Positions 1 to 13,425 of a DNA stretch of 64,000 nucleotides are shown in pieces (position 1 is the stretch's first letter; the number at the start of each line of letters is the position of its first letter). Source of the stretch: Crotophaga sulcirostris (Eukaryota > Chordata > Aves > Cuculiformes > Crotophagidae); the NCBI GenBank assembly GCA_013397455.1, contig VYZB01000144.1, positions 256,772-320,771 on the forward strand. Direction: 5' to 3'. The notes beneath the pieces were generated by a model. It had not been told where the DNA came from and made no database searches. It saw only the letters and a program-made list of their open reading frames with translations. The translations under genes were made by a program, and so were the position numbers.

Positions 1-3000
1 ATAAGCAGCAAACTTGATGGGTGATTATAATGTTGAAAAGACATTTACTTTGCTCACAAATGAGCAAACTGAGTCTGCAATTTATACAAAGCTTGACAAA
101 AACACGTCCTATCTTTGAAATTATTTGCAGCTTGTGGTAATTTTTTACACATTTTTCAAACAGGCTTTGGAACTTAAGACTTTACACTGTGGCTTTTGGA
201 TAATTTTGAGAGAATGTATACTTCCTGATTTGTGAAAGGAAGCGTTGTTTTCCTACTCCTTCCAGTTTTGAAACTGAATTGTTTCTGGGCACAAGACAAG
301 CGTTTGACCCTGAGACCCCTTGTGGAGGATTAGGATAAAAACTCAAAGGCCCTGTGTGAGCCAAAGGATGTGCCTAGAGAAAGCTGGCTTGAGAAGTAGT
401 GTTCTCTAGGAGCTCAAGAATGGCGTAAGCAGGGGAACCTGAGATCCAGCAGATGGTTACGTGTCTGTGATTCACTGTCACAGCTCAGGTTAGAGTAGCC
501 TGGAGGCTGGTTTAAATTTTCCTTGCTGGGTGTAATGACTAAGAGATCGTAAGAAGCGATTAAGACAGTAGGAAAACACGTTTGATTATTTTCCTGTTTG
601 CACTTTCACCAGGACTTCAGAGGCAATATCTGAGACAGACCTGTAGAAACGTGTGTATTTGTGGCATGACTTCCATTTCTTCTTCCTATTTAAGCTACAA
701 AGAAGTATAAAATATTTTTACCTCAAAGTATCCATTTTTTTAATTGGTTTTCAATATGTTCAGCCCTCAGGTAAATACATTGGATACGACAATTTCAGCT
801 TACCAAAAGAAAAAAAAAAAGTTTCTTTGATGCTGAGAAAGTACCTAAGGCTTCTAAGTGTCCTTCTAGTTCTTTTTCATTACGAATATAGTTTGGAATT
901 TTGGTAAACATGTGTTTGTCATAGCAGAGTAGGGTATCACCTAGCATTTTCCAAATCATAGTATTTAATTTTAAAAATCCTGTTTGTTTTCTAAGTTCAA
1001 ACAAAAGAAAATACCAGAACATTTATACTGTAGTTTATAATTATCTTCTGCATAAGTGTTCTGTGCTTTCCTGGGTTTCTTAGTTTTCTTCCCTCTTCTG
1101 AAATCTTACTGCTTTTTTTAGACTGATACAGAACAATATCCTGTTGCTTTTGCCTTGGTCGTCAAGGTCTAAGGACCTACACTTACAAGACAAGTGAGTG
1201 TTCTTTTTCTATGCCAAAAGGTACCTAAAATATGTTTCCCTCACTGGCCTCAGTACCAAGTTTGATGCTAAGAGTGATAGGAACTGAAACCAGGTAAGTT
1301 GCTGTGTTTTGTAAAGTAAGTTTACCACACAGCATCAAAAAGGTTTTTCACCATTGAGCCCTACTGTGTCTTTCTGTTCCCTCAACAATTCTAGTGAATT
1401 CAGTATTGGATTGCATCTGCAGTACAGCAATAAAACATAATATACAGATGGATTTTTCAACCCAAAAGAGCTCTAAGTTTCTCAAACATTATATTTGGGA
1501 GTCCTCCATGATAGTCATCAGTCACCTTTTGATCAATTTCTACTGTTGCTGCTACACTAATTTCCTTATTTCTGCTTTTCCATAGTGTCTGTGACCATTG
1601 TAAATAAAGTGGAAGGAGCTAGACACATTAGTGTTCATCAGAGGTTATCTATATTAACTGGAGATTCTTAGAGAGACTTTGCTACTAAAAAGCATTTGAG
1701 GCTCAGGTAGTTCATCTGGTAATGAATCAATGACTTTTACTGAACACCTGATATATCTGGAGAAGTTTGTAACAGTTATAGACTTACCTATAACTATTAC
1801 GACAGTGCCTTTTTTCTGGAGGTCACCTGATGCCAGTTTTATGAGAGAGAGTGAGTTTGGTGGGACTTGCATCCAGTTCATAAGTGCTGCAATGTATCAC
1901 CTGGTGGTCTAGGGTAAACTACTGCTGCTTTCAGAGTAAGTAAGCATAATGTGATGACTGGTAGCTATCCTGGGATATCTCTGCTGTGTGTAATGTATTT
2001 TTTCACACAGAGCAGGGGCACAGACTGTATGTCAGTGGTGTCTTTTGCTAGATTGGTTAGGAGTACTGCAAGGCATTGAGTGGTCAGCACCATCCAGGGC
2101 TTCATACCTTACAACTACAGGTAACTTATTTTGAGTCTTACACTCAGTAAGTGGAAGCAGTTCCTATCATTAAGCAGTCTGTAGGGTTATCGTCCCACCA
2201 TGGCTAGTCTGCATTGCTGCCTACGCTTTATTCCCTGAACTCTAGAGTGTATATTTTGTGACTGCATAAGAGCTCAAAGTAACCTTTAGGATAACTTTAG
2301 GGGTCTGCTGTGGCTGTGCTTCTCTCTTTCAGGATCGTATTATTCCTGCACTGTAGAGAAAAGTAGAAAAAAGACCTAAGGAGGTGCAGGGCTTCACAAG
2401 TTCAGGAGGAACTTAAATTCATGCATAAAGCTAGAGAGTAGTTAGTTGCCTTTAACGCTAGAGTATTCATTACTGTTATGCTTTTGATACAATCAGAGAA
2501 AATGGAGAAAGGGGATGTGCAAGGAGGGATAAAGTTTCTCTTCCATGGAAGCAGTAGTATTAGGGCACAGTGTTGTGTTTTTATTTTTAGGACCACTTCA
2601 AAAATGTTCCCTATTCATATTTCTGTCCCATAGACTGCCACTTTTATTCTCAGGAGCTCTGTTTAATTTGTTTTCTTCTTTTAGAGAGCAACATAAAGGT
2701 CTTTGACCAAGAGTTTTTACTTCTTGCATGCATGTAGTACGGCATCTTGCTCAATAAAGCACAGATTTCCAACTGGCATCTGTAGGTGCTCTCCTAACAG
2801 AAGGCTGAATGTTGGCTAAAGTTTTTATTTTGACGTTTCAAAAAGTGCTCTTACTCAAAAGCTCATTTCTTCTAATGGTGAGTCTCTAATTAATGGTCAG
2901 TCTCTCACTGAGATGCTGGGTTTGATTAGCATATTGCATCCATAAGCCTGGATAACTTAATGCTTGGTTACTGTCTATTAAGGAATCTTGTATTTTTTAG

Positions 3001-4716
3001 AAATTTTTATTAATAAATTTATGCTCCAATAACATGGGTCATCACGGTTATTTATGTTTCTGAGTGTACAATGCCAGCCCTTGGTCAAGTTGATCCCCTT
3101 TTTCATCAAATCATGTAGGAATCCTGGATGTAGAGTCAGTCTATGTATAGTCCATTACCCAAAAATAAGCAACAGAAGCATTTGTTTATGCAAGGGTTCT
3201 GGCAAATGCCTGCTGTTTTCCCCTGCAAAACAAACATATCATTTCCAAAACCACTCTAGGTATGCAACTTCTACCCTGTTTGAAATGTATGGCATTTTTA
3301 TATGAAGAGGTATAAATCAGTCTTCACTTTTAGGGGCATGGCACTCTTCCAGATAGATACTTCTTGGTTGTGCTTAGTTTGACATGTAACAGGTTATATT
3401 CCACACTGTAAATACAAAAAGTTTCTTACCAAAACATAGTACTAGACCAAAACTCTCTTTAAAGAAACTCTCTTTAATTTTTAAAACACTCTTCAATGCA
3501 AGCAGGAGACACATTAGACTGAATCGATGGTCTGCTTTAAGAGGAAAGGAAGAAGGCAGCCTAGACTGCATTTATGAACAGTAGTTAACCATTTGTATCA
3601 ATGTTTCAAGCGTTATTCTTTATTTAGCCTGAACCATTTTTATCAAAGCAAGCTAGAGAAAAACAATGACTCTTGGAAATTGATATGAGAATCATCAGCA
3701 GAACAGCAGCTATTGTAATATGCACAACTATAACTTCAAAGGGAATGAAGTCTATGCATCTGTTGGCAGCAGGACAAGAACTTTGCCTCTTAGAACAGAA
3801 TAACACTGAAGGTGTTAGTCACAATTCTAATGTGGTTAGAGCCCTTTCCACTCTCTTATGTCCCATAATCCTTGCTCATTTCCATATTCTACTCTCTTTT
3901 TAGTGCCATTAAGCACATCGTAGGAAGCTTTATTTTTCATAAAACTGCCACATGTACTTTCCTTTCCCTTTGTCCTCTTTGTTTTCTAGCCTCAGTGCTA
4001 GGAATTTTTGGCACTTGCTTTTTGCCAGTTGATTGCTGATTTATTATGTAAGTGTGATGAGGCACAATAAAACTGGTAATTTCATTACAAGTAACCCTTT
4101 TTTTCCATTCTGAGATGCTTCTCTCATAAGTACTCAGACTTATTTACAATAGTTCATCACATGCTGATGTAACTATTGTTTCTTCTAGGTTTTCTAGAAG
4201 TGTGTATGCATATGTATGCACTGTAACAGTATTAAAATAAAATATGGTAACGCATATATTAAACTGATATATTGCAAGTTGTACTTGCAAAGAATCTATG
4301 AAAAATAACTATGAAAAATAAAGTTGTTTTTCTAGTTGTTACTATAGTCATTTAGTATTTCTTTTGTCTAATGAGATCTGTAGGTTTTTTATTTCTTTAA
4401 ATTTTTCAGAACTTGGGGTTAGTTGAAGGTTGCAGTTAAAACTTCTGCATTCCTCTCATACCTTTTTATATGGTATAAATTTCCTCTTGAATTTCTCTTA
4501 CGTGACAAGTACTGTGGGTTTTTTTTCCTTCTTCGTGCTGAGTTTAATCCCTTTGACTATAGAGACAATTTGTTGTAATTTAACATATATCACTCTTCCG
4601 TTCAATTTTCTGAATACCAAAGTGACTACTTCATTAATTTTTCCGTGTTTCTAACATATCTGTATTAGAAGCAATAACGAAAATTCTGCACAAGAACTTC
4701 TACTGCCTTCAGCAAG
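1..4716. other. anonymous AT-rich non-coding DNA
   Basis: I see no gene or recognisable repeat here. All open frames are short (under about 85 codons) and lack coding character. Small local structures are present. A 15-bp unit beginning AAACTCTCTTTAA is duplicated in tandem near 3450-3480. A perfect 8-bp inverted repeat lies at 4272-4290 (TTGCAAGT, loop TGT, ACTTGCAA). A 13-bp direct repeat CTATGAAAAATAA follows near 4296-4321. A perfect consensus splice donor (CAG|GTAAGT) occurs at about 1294, but no convincing exon precedes it. Confidence 0.6.
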
Positions 4717-4970
4717 TATAGAATCATAGAAGATCTGAAGTTGGAAGGAACCTATAAGGATTATCAAATTCAACTCCTTGCTCCTTATAGAAATGCCTTA
4801 AACTAAACCATATAACTAAGAGCATTGTCCAGTTATTCCTTGAACTCTGACAGGCTTGGTACCATGACTGCTTCATGGAGAAGACTGTTTCAGTGACCAA
4901 CCACCCTCTTGATAAAGAACCTTTTCATAACATCCAATCTGAACTTCCCCTGAAGCAGCATCATTCCATT
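4717..4970 (-). mobile_element. CR1 LINE, 3' end fragment
   Basis: Read on the minus strand, this stretch ends in the CR1 3' terminus: the octamer-type tail (GAATCATAGA on the plus strand at 4721-4730) next to the block that reads TTGGAAGGAACC on the plus strand. Further in (about 4880-4960) lies the plus-strand equivalent of the end of the reverse transcriptase frame, seen as CAACCACCCTCTTGATAAAG and ATCCAATCTGAACTTCCCCT. The copy is 5'-truncated, as is usual for CR1, and diverged, with no usable frame. The inner boundary near 4970 is approximate. Confidence 0.85.
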
Positions 4971-5113
4971 AGGATGTGCCAAGACAACTGAAGCACTATG
5001 CTGTCAGCTCTAAACATTCCTTCACTTTCCACTTGCCTTTTTACATTTTCCTTACATATGGTCAAAATTTGCAGATCTTTTTCCTGTAAATAAAAATTTC
5101 TATTTTAAAATTG

Positions 5114-5648
5114 CCGGCTGGCTACTAAGCACCACACAGCCACTCATTCTCTTCTCCGTTGGGATGGAGGAGAGAATCAGAAGAGTGAGAAAAGTGAGAG
5201 AAATCATAGGGTGAGATAAAGGGAGTTTAACTAAAGCAAATCCATTTGCTTGATCAAAGCAAAAGCAGGAATTCATTCACCGCTTCCGATTGTCAGTCAG
5301 GTGTTTAGCCATCTCCATCATGCATAGTGGTTACTTGGGAAGATAAATGCCATCACCCTTGAATATTCCCCCTTTTTTTCTTTCCCCAGACTTTTATTGC
5401 TGAGCCATGACATCATATGGTATGTAATATCCCTTTGTTCAGCCGTTCCTGCTGTGTTCTCTCTCAGCTTCTACTCGCTGGTGGGTGATGTGAGAGGCAG
5501 AAAAGGCCTCAACTCTTGTGCAAGCGCTGCTCAGCAATAACTGAAACCTCCCTGTGTTATCGATACTGTTTCCCTCAAAACTCCGAAACATAGACTCAGG
5601 CTGGATGCTGTGAAGAAAATTAACTCTATCCCAACCAAAACCAGCACA
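5114..5648 (-). mobile_element. avian ERVL-type LTR, minus orientation
   Basis: The reverse complement starts TGTGCTGGTTTTGGTTGGGA (genomic 5629-5648) and follows the same order of blocks as the solo LTR at 22468-23010. These blocks include a GAGGCCTTTTCTGCCTCTCA segment, an AAAGGGATATT.CATACCATATGATGTCATG segment, CTTCCCAAGTAACCA, and GGTGAATGAATTCCT. A TATA-like AATAAAAG sits at 5391-5399 on the minus strand. It lacks part of the block before AAAGGGATA that the other copy has. It keeps about 45 bp (about 5190-5240) that the other copy has lost. The end near 5114 is degenerate and I could not find a matching target duplication, so it may be slightly truncated. No retroviral coding sequence adjoins it. 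Confidence 0.8.
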
Positions 5649-8600
5649 GTGCCTTAATTATACAGAATTCCCTGGAGCTTCAGCAGGAGCTTTGACTCTG
5701 CAAGTGTTGCTGAATACAGTCTCTAGTTTACAGGATTAATTACCCCATATTTTGATTTGCTTCAAATACTCCAGGAATTTTTTCTGCTGGATACAGTGTG
5801 CAGTTACCGCTGGAGATAACGGTACTAGAAGAAGCCATCTCAAGGCAAAATTGGTTTTATTAATATCTTCATCAATTAAAGCTGTTTTTTCTTTACTCTG
5901 TTTCTTAGTATGCTTTTACACTTTTCCAAGACATAATTTGTATCCAAAGTAGTATGAAAAAAAGATAAGTTAAGGAAAAATCTGTACTTTACACTACTGC
6001 GTTTGCCTTTCTATGATTTTTGTTCCAAAATGCTATCTGTAGCTGCAAATGACTGTTGTCATTAGGCATTTATTTTTTTTCCTCTTGACTTTCCCAGTAG
6101 ACTTTTACTTTTGGTTTTCCCAGAAGGTTTCAGTGTCTTTCCTAGCATCAGTAGCAATTAAAATATATCCCAGAAGGACAGATTTTGCTTCCAGCTGTGT
6201 TCTCCAAGTGGCTTGAAAAGACTTAATAACTCATACAGAAAGTGACTTATATTCCAGGGGAATTACTTAAATGACTTCATTTCTTGCTTCAGCTCTGAGT
6301 TCAAAGAGGATTCATATGGCCCTTACACCACAAATTTTGTCTTTAATTCAGAGGCCAAAACAACATCAAACAGGAATGAAAAGCCCCTTCACTGGCCTTG
6401 CCAGCAGTGCAGGGAGCTTTCAGCTCAGGGAAGCTGTGATACCAAAAATATTCTTAGAGGGCTCTTGTTCAGCAGCTCTTCCAGTTAGCCTGCAAGAGCA
6501 GCCTGCAGAGCTGGACACTGAAGAAGTCCCCGTTACGATAAATTATATATGAAGGCAGTAGCTGCTGCTCCTTTATCTGATGCACTTTGAATTCAGCTAG
6601 ATTATATTTGAAGGACTCAGTACCTCGTGCAAACTCCCTTTTCATAAATTATTACTAATGGGAAAGTGCTTAATGTTCAGTGGTGCTTGGAACCACAATT
6701 CCCATTGAAGTCACTGAGCGTACTTACAATATTAAGTAGATCTTCCAGCAGCACTGGTGGATCAGATACCTGGTTATGATTTAGTTACTGTATATTTTTT
6801 TTAGCTTTGTGAGTAGGCATGTGAGTGTAAGAAAAATATTTTGTTTTCAAAACTCTTACAATTTTGTCTTTTAAAAAAGTACTGCATGTGCTGTCTTTTT
6901 ACATGGTTAGTGAATGTTCTTTTCCACCTCATTTCAAGTGCAAATGAAAGATGATCTAAGTAAATCCTGTAAAGAAATCATGTTGTAGTGACTACTGGAA
7001 AACTGTCCCTATCATACTTCTTCATCAGATACGTGTTGTAAACTGAACAAGCTAACGAAGCTAGTGATCTTCCTGTTTAATCTTTCAAGAATGGGATCTT
7101 TTCCAAATGTTTATTTTGCTCTTTGCAACCTGGAAAAACTGATCCAATTCCTTACGTTTGTACATTACTTCTTTCAATCCTCCCCCCCAGATGTCAGTGG
7201 TAGATCTCAGTATCTTTTAAAAATGCAAAATTGATTTTGTTTATTCTTGGGTTTTTTTTTTTCCCCCTCAGAACTCATGATAGGGGGAGAATCTTTGCAG
7301 ATCATGATTTCCTCTTTTTCACTTTAGGCAACTGGCCTTTCATACTGTTTGATACAGACCTCTTATAGCAGAAAAAATATGGGTTTGGTACATGGAATAG
7401 CTACATAACTAATAAATTCTGAAGGTTTTACCGGTTTTAATTAGTTTAGATAAAAACCTATGTTCTCTGAAGAAAATAAAATATGACATGTGGCTCAGTG
7501 CAACTGACCATAGCAGAATCAGGAGGAGAGAAACCTCACAATTTGAATTTTTCCTTATTTACTTTTCTCTTTCTGTATGTCTAACCTGTTACTGTTGGAC
7601 ACTCGATGAAATAGAAGTGATGGCTGTGATGTGTCAGTGGTTGATGAAGTGCTATTTTGCTATTCAAGGGCCATTCAACTCCACATTGTTTTTCAAGTCA
7701 GTTGTTCCTGTCATTCAAATTATTGTTACAGTAAATGTTAAAACAATGCCACCTGATACTGCAGCTCACTTGGTATATTTAACTTGATTTATTGTGGTTC
7801 ATTGTCAGAATGCTTTGAGGGACGATTACAGCTACTCTTAGCAATTTAAACAATGCTAAAATGTATTAACTAGCATCAATGACTTATCCCCAATTCTGAT
7901 TTCCAGATCAATCACATCAATTCATTGAGGAATACTCTGGCAATTCATTTTGGATACTCTTATCTCTTGAACCTGATGAAAACATAGTGGAGCTTCACTG
8001 GCAGGATCAAACCCAAGGATTTGGGGTGGGTTTTTTTGGTTTGGGTTTTTTTTTCCTTTTCGTGTCTGTATGTTTTGGCATAACATAAGACAAGTAAAGT
8101 ACTAGGATGAAAGAGAGTCTCTGAGTACCTGCAGAGTAGGGGCAAGCTCCCATGGAACGCTGCTGCTGCCATTTTACCTCAACCTCTAGGGCTTCTAAAT
8201 TCTGTTTCTCTCAGGTACCATATGAGAAATTAAAAATTTCCAAGGTTTTTGCATTTATCTGATGTTGACTGTCAATGCATTTCCCTTTTCAAAAAGGAAA
8301 CACATGAGTATCAGTTAAGGAAGCTTGGTCTGCAGTGAGGGGCTGCTTGGTAGGATATGGGGTATCTGATCTCAGGTTTTCTCTCTGCCTAGTTCAAAAT
8401 AGTTTTACAACCTGTATCACTCATTGAGATAGAGCTCAGGCACTTGAACCTGGACTTCCAGCATCCTAGCCTCTGATATTTGTATTTGCTTGTTTTTCTT
8501 GCTCATAAAAAAAAGATTTCACTGACAGCATTGAAATGGAAGTGTGCGCATGAAAGTTTCAGTTTGATGAGTTAGCATATATTTAACTGACTGTTCAGCT

Positions 8601-8890
8601 TAATATTAGTGCATAAAGTTGATGGGGGAGAGGAATTACATAAACTAAATGGTAAACAGACTACCACGGAGTTAGTGCTGAACAGGGAATTTTGCAGCCA
8701 GTGAGGGAGGTGCTGTTTATTTTGTGCTAACTCACACTTTGCTAATTCAGTTACTGGTAACTGCTCTGAGATTTGAGTTTCTCCATTTTGACTCATGTAA
8801 ACTTAATTTTGCATGACACAAAGGCAGAGTGATTAGTGTGACTTTCAAATTTTGAGAAAGCTGCTAAGGAGGACACCATCCTCAGCTAAT
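5649..8890. other. anonymous non-coding DNA
   Basis: No gene or repeat family is recognised. The longest frames are a 93-codon frame at 6271-6552 and a 99-codon frame at 7488-7787. Neither has splice sites at its ends, a recognisable domain, or coding-like codon structure. Poly-T runs near 7252 and 8038 are simple sequence. The segment 6360-6700 is less AT-rich than its surroundings and could be constrained non-coding DNA, but nothing decisive shows this. Confidence 0.55.
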
Positions 8891-9996
8891 GGAATCATAG
8901 AATTATCTGGTTGGAAAAGACTTCTGAGATCACTGAGTCCAACCGTACCTCTCCAATTACTAAACCATATCCCTGAGGAACTCATGTACTCATCTTTTAA
9001 ACACCTCCAGGGATGGTGACTCAACCACCTCCCCTGGGCAGCCTGTTCCGCTCCCTGACCACCCTTTCAGTAAAGAAATTTCTCCTAATGTCTAGTCTGA
9101 ACCTCCCCTGGTGCAACTTGCAGCCATTTCCTCTCATCCTGTCACCTGCCACTTGGGAGAAGAGACCAACACCTACCTCGCTACAACCTCCTTTAAGACA
9201 GTTGTAGACAGTGATGAGGTCTCCCCTCAGCCTCCTCTTCTCTAAGCTAAACAGCCCCAGTTCCCTCAGATGCTCCTCATAAGACTTGTTCTCCAGCCCC
9301 TTCACCAGCCTCGTTGCCCTTTTCTGGACACGCTCCAGCACCTCAGTGTCCTTCCTGTAGTGAGGGGCCCAGAGCTGCACACAGGACTTGAGGTGTGGCC
9401 TCACCAGTGCTGAGTACAGGGGCACAATCACTTCCCTGCTCCTGCTGGCCACGCTGTTTCTGATACAGGTCAAGAGACCATTGGCCTTCTTAGCCACCTG
9501 GGCCCACTGCTGGCTCATATTCAGTGGGCTGTCAATCAACACCTCCAGGTTCTTCTCTGCCAGGTACCTCTCCAGCCAATCTTCCCCAAGCCTGTAATGC
9601 TACCTGGGGTTGTTGTGTCCCAAATGCAGGATTTGGCACTTGGTTTTGTTAAACCTCATCCCGTTGGTTTCAGCCCATTGACTCAGCCTGTCCAGATCTC
9701 TCTGCAGAGCCCCCCTTCCTTCAAGCAGATCAACATTACCACCCAGCTTAGTGTCATCTGCAAACTTACTAAGGGTGCACTCAACCCCCTCATCCAGACC
9801 GTTGATAAAGATATTGAGCAGGACTGGACCCAACACCAAACCCTGGGGAACGCCACTCGTGACCGGCCTCCAACTGGGTTTAACTCCACTTGCCACCACT
9901 CTTCAGGCCTGACCATCCAGCCAGTTTTTTTACCCAGCAGAGGGTGTGCCTGTCCAGGCCAATGGCAGCCAGTTTCTCAGGCAGAATATTGCTTGA
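8891..9996 (-). mobile_element. CR1 LINE, ~1.1 kb 3' fragment with partial reverse transcriptase
   Basis: The minus-strand copy runs from the middle of the CR1 reverse transcriptase to the 3' tail (GGAATCATAG at 8891-8900 on the plus strand). On the minus strand, 9899-9600 encodes [20 protein letters not shown] and then FADDTKLGG, the catalytic (F/Y)ADD motif. The same frame continues through 9599-9021 into the C-terminal part ([20 protein letters not shown]). It is broken in at least three ways. A TAG at 9602-9600 interrupts the frame, and a TGA lies just upstream of 9899, probably CGA decayed at a CpG. An extra G near 9030 shifts the frame just before the normal C-terminus. Neither the 5' UTR nor the endonuclease is present. 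The 5' edge near 9996 is approximate. Confidence 0.93.
9021..9899 (-). pseudogene. CR1 ORF2 remnant (reverse transcriptase, C-terminal part)
   Basis: This is the decayed coding portion of the CR1 copy at 8891-9996. In the intact family this protein copies LINE RNA into DNA at a nicked target. The piece covers the palm, with FADD at the start of the FADDTKLGG stretch, through the thumb and C-terminal region. Only one in-frame stop (9602-9600) separates two open stretches of 99 and 193 codons that share one frame. The frame is lost by a one-base insertion near 9030. The N-terminal endonuclease and first half of the reverse transcriptase are absent, so the product cannot be active. Confidence 0.88.
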
Positions 9997-12900
9997 TAAG
10001 TCCTGCTACTACCCTTGTGTGGTGGGAAAAGCAAGGCTTGAGATAGGGGTGCAAGGATAAGTTCTCCCATTAGCATTATGTAGGGAATAGCATTTCAGAT
10101 GACATACCAGACTTTTCTTGCCAATGCCCTCTCCTGTTCTTTGTTTGTTCTCCTTCTTCCACTCTTAATGTGAGAGGGAAGGCTGCAAATATGTTTATTG
10201 CTCATTACTATAGTCCACACTCACTCTTTAATCTTTGTTGCACTCGTTGGTTACCTTGTGCTGGGGCTGACACACACAAACTACAGGACAAGCTTATTCT
10301 GTTAGCTCATAAAGATTACCAGAATACCTGGAGTTCTTACCACTTTAGTGACGGGGGCAACAGCAATATCAGAGCATTCCAATAATTTTAATATATTTAT
10401 ATATGTGTCTTGCACCTGTTGCTGAACTGGTGTGGCTTATTTTCTTCTGTAAGGTACTCAAACCATGTTATGGGGTGATGTACATTTGAGAAATTTTACT
10501 AAGCTTAGTTCTGAATTTTTGGCTATTGGGTCAACTTTTATAAAACTGAGAGATTCAAAATCAGGTAATTTATATGGAAATGCCGTGAAATGCGTCTTTG
10601 TTCTAGAAGATGTACATTAAAAGAAAGGGAAACCTTTTGAAATATGGTCCTTACGTATTTTAGGGGAGCACTGTGTGTTTTTATTTGAGCCCTTAACTTT
10701 TAAGTTAATTTGAACCGCATATAGAAATGTCTTATAAAAATCCCACCAATAACAAGGTCAGATGCTAAATTGTGGAAAGACAGCTTGAGGGATAGCACTT
10801 TCTGAGAGTCATTTTGCTATTTCAGTTTTGAATGTCACCATTTTACTTTGAATGTCGAGACACATGATGGAACATCCGAGACACCCCATTTTACTTCCTA
10901 GCTGCAGAACAAAGCAACCCAAACAACATCAAGCACTCTGCTGAGCAAACACTTTCATGCTGGTTTCTTCAATGTGAATTTCTTCCTTTGCACTTGCCGG
11001 TGTGCTGTGGATTCCTTCAAGCCATTCCCTTCTACAGCTGCTTCTGTGGTTGTGACCACATTGAGCTTTCTTAATTTTTTGCTACAATGGGTGTTGCAAC
11101 TTCTGTGAAATGGTTAGAAAATTGTCAGAAGAATGTCAGAAACGGAAAATCATTAATCTTGATGCTGTTCTCTAATGGCTTCTGCTGCACTTGCTGTTCT
11201 GATTTCTCTGGCCATCGCTGTTCCTATTTTACTTGCAGAAGTTCCAAGGCATTCTTTCTTGTCTGGTTCCTGATTTTCTGAAGTACTTCTTAAAATAATG
11301 CCCCTGAACATATACAGCATCCAAATGTGATCATGCATGTGCCCACTAAGCCCTAGTGGACATTAGTGAATCACTTCAGGCACTCTGTTATAACAATAGT
11401 ACACAGCACAACCATTTGCCCTTCAATATCCTCAACAGGAGACACACCTCAGTCTTATTTATCTTGGTGAAAAAACAGAATCCCTTTATATCCATTAGTG
11501 GCTTTAACATAACTGAACTGTTTTCAAATGGAATCAGGATTGTGCCAGTTGCGTATTGGCTTTGCGTCTTAAATGGTGTTATCAGACTAACAGAGATTTC
11601 ATAAATGCTAAGTTTACTTATGTGGGAGCACTCTAGCCGTATTTACCTTATGAAGTTCAAAACTGAAAATGTGCAGCATTTCTTCAGCTTACATGCCTTT
11701 GGAAACCTGGTGCTGACTTATGTGCTTTTTCAAGTTGCACTTTTAACATATTCTTTAAATTTTGTTCCCAGTTACGTTCAGATAGTATTGCAGAGGAGTA
11801 ACCTGGAGCAGTATTTGGTTCCATTCTTGGGAGACAACAGTGGGTATAGCTCAGAACAGAATTAGACATGTTCTGTCTTATTACTAAGAGAATTTATTGC
11901 AATAATTGTCTTTTGAAATATTTAACAAACTATCTGTGAACTGTAGTAGGATGCCTCCCAACATTTCACAGTTTTTATTTTGCATGTGTAAATAATGAAA
12001 CAATGACAACTGAAAAACCTGTTTAGATTTGAAATAAATTAAATACTGGCAATTAACAACAGAGTGGATATTTAAAATCTTGCTTCTGAATGAGAGAACA
12101 CATCATATGAAGAAACTAATGTTTCTAGTGCCTGTCCTCCCATCTGATATCAGGGAACCAAACAAATGAAAATCTATTCCTGCCCGTGGTATAAGGCCCT
12201 CTGAAGCACACGGCTTTGCTGCTGTGAAATCAGGATAAATGAAAACGGAGACTTGACCGGTAGTGCTTGGAATGTTAGGTGCAAGGAGGACACACTTGTG
12301 AGCTGTTTCCCTGTGACTTACAGGAAAGGGCCTGAGTTGAGCTGGGGACAAGCGAAGAAAGGCTTTCTGAGAGTTACAGTTGCTTCTATGAATAGATTAA
12401 CAGGATGGGTAGTTAAAATTATGAAGTATTATGTAACTTAAAGTAAGAACAGTCCATCTTTTCAGTCAGGTGTGCATAATTCTCAATATACACTTATGTT
12501 GCTTTGGCCATACATAGTCATTTTTACTGAAAACCTATGGGTTAGCTTTAGATGGAAGGCTTGTGAAGCTTGTAGAGAAGGAGCTAGGGCAGTGCATGAA
12601 GTAGAAGGTATTCATCCTACAAAATGCAGGAACTATATACGTATTCTTGAGCTCCACCTACAGGCAAATTAATGCTGTGTCTAAGAATGGATAGGTCTAT
12701 GTGGGCACCATGCCCACAGCTAACGTTGCTTGCATATTTTCACAGCATGGTTATGTTAGAGTGGTGCTCTGGGGCCTGCTATTCCCTGTTTCTCAGCAGA
12801 TACTTGAGCACTGTGCTGATAACTTTATATTGTTGGCAGTGTGGCTGCTGGCACATTCAAGGCTAGCTTGGGTATCTGTATCTTACTTTCTGTTACATGC

Positions 12901-13425
12901 AGATGTGCCCAACCTTGACTGCTTTATGCTAAGAGTCCATGCAAGTTGAGAAGCTGCCTTGGACAGATCACTTAATTTTTTTCCTGCCTCTCTTGTGTGC
13001 GAGTTGAAAATAGTGCTTATCAAATTGCTTTGAAAATTTAGGCACTAAGGGTGCTACATAAAAGCCTCAGCATGTTTGTATGAAATAGCCTATGTGCTGA
13101 TGGGATTGGAGACAGAGGTCTAGTGTCCAGGTGGGCTGTGTCCAACTAGAGTGATAAGCTTCTAAATTTAGAGACCCATCTTAGTTGGGATGGGCACTGC
13201 TCTTCTTTCTAAATTGTAGGGTGGTTCTTAGACATAGTCTTAAAAGCTCAAAATATGATCAGACTGCAACTTCTCCATTTTCTGTAAATTGTCTCCACTC
13301 TACATCCTTTTGAACAAGTTTCATTACATGCTGGAAAAGGCAAAGAGTACACATATACCTAGCAGTAGTCGAAAAAGACAGGAAGGAAGGAAAAGTTCAA
13401 TATTTTACAACTGTTGTCTTCTCAG
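9997..13425. other. anonymous AT-rich non-coding DNA
   Basis: No gene or repeat is recognised. Frames of 60-86 codons on both strands (for example 11605-11865 plus and 12103-12351 minus) look like chance. The part at 12100-12350 has a few isolated CpGs (ACGG, ACCGG) in otherwise CpG-poor DNA and could be mildly constrained. Nothing more can be read from it. Confidence 0.55.

Noticed and set aside
1254..1300. Possible 41-bp exon ending in a perfect CAG|GTAAGT donor
   Set aside because: The acceptor is mediocre, the frame is short, and such a donor is expected by chance about once in a few windows of this length.
9597..10046. 149-codon plus-strand open frame
   Set aside because: It is the antisense of the CR1 reverse transcriptase remnant; antisense frames over CR1 are common and do not encode a protein.
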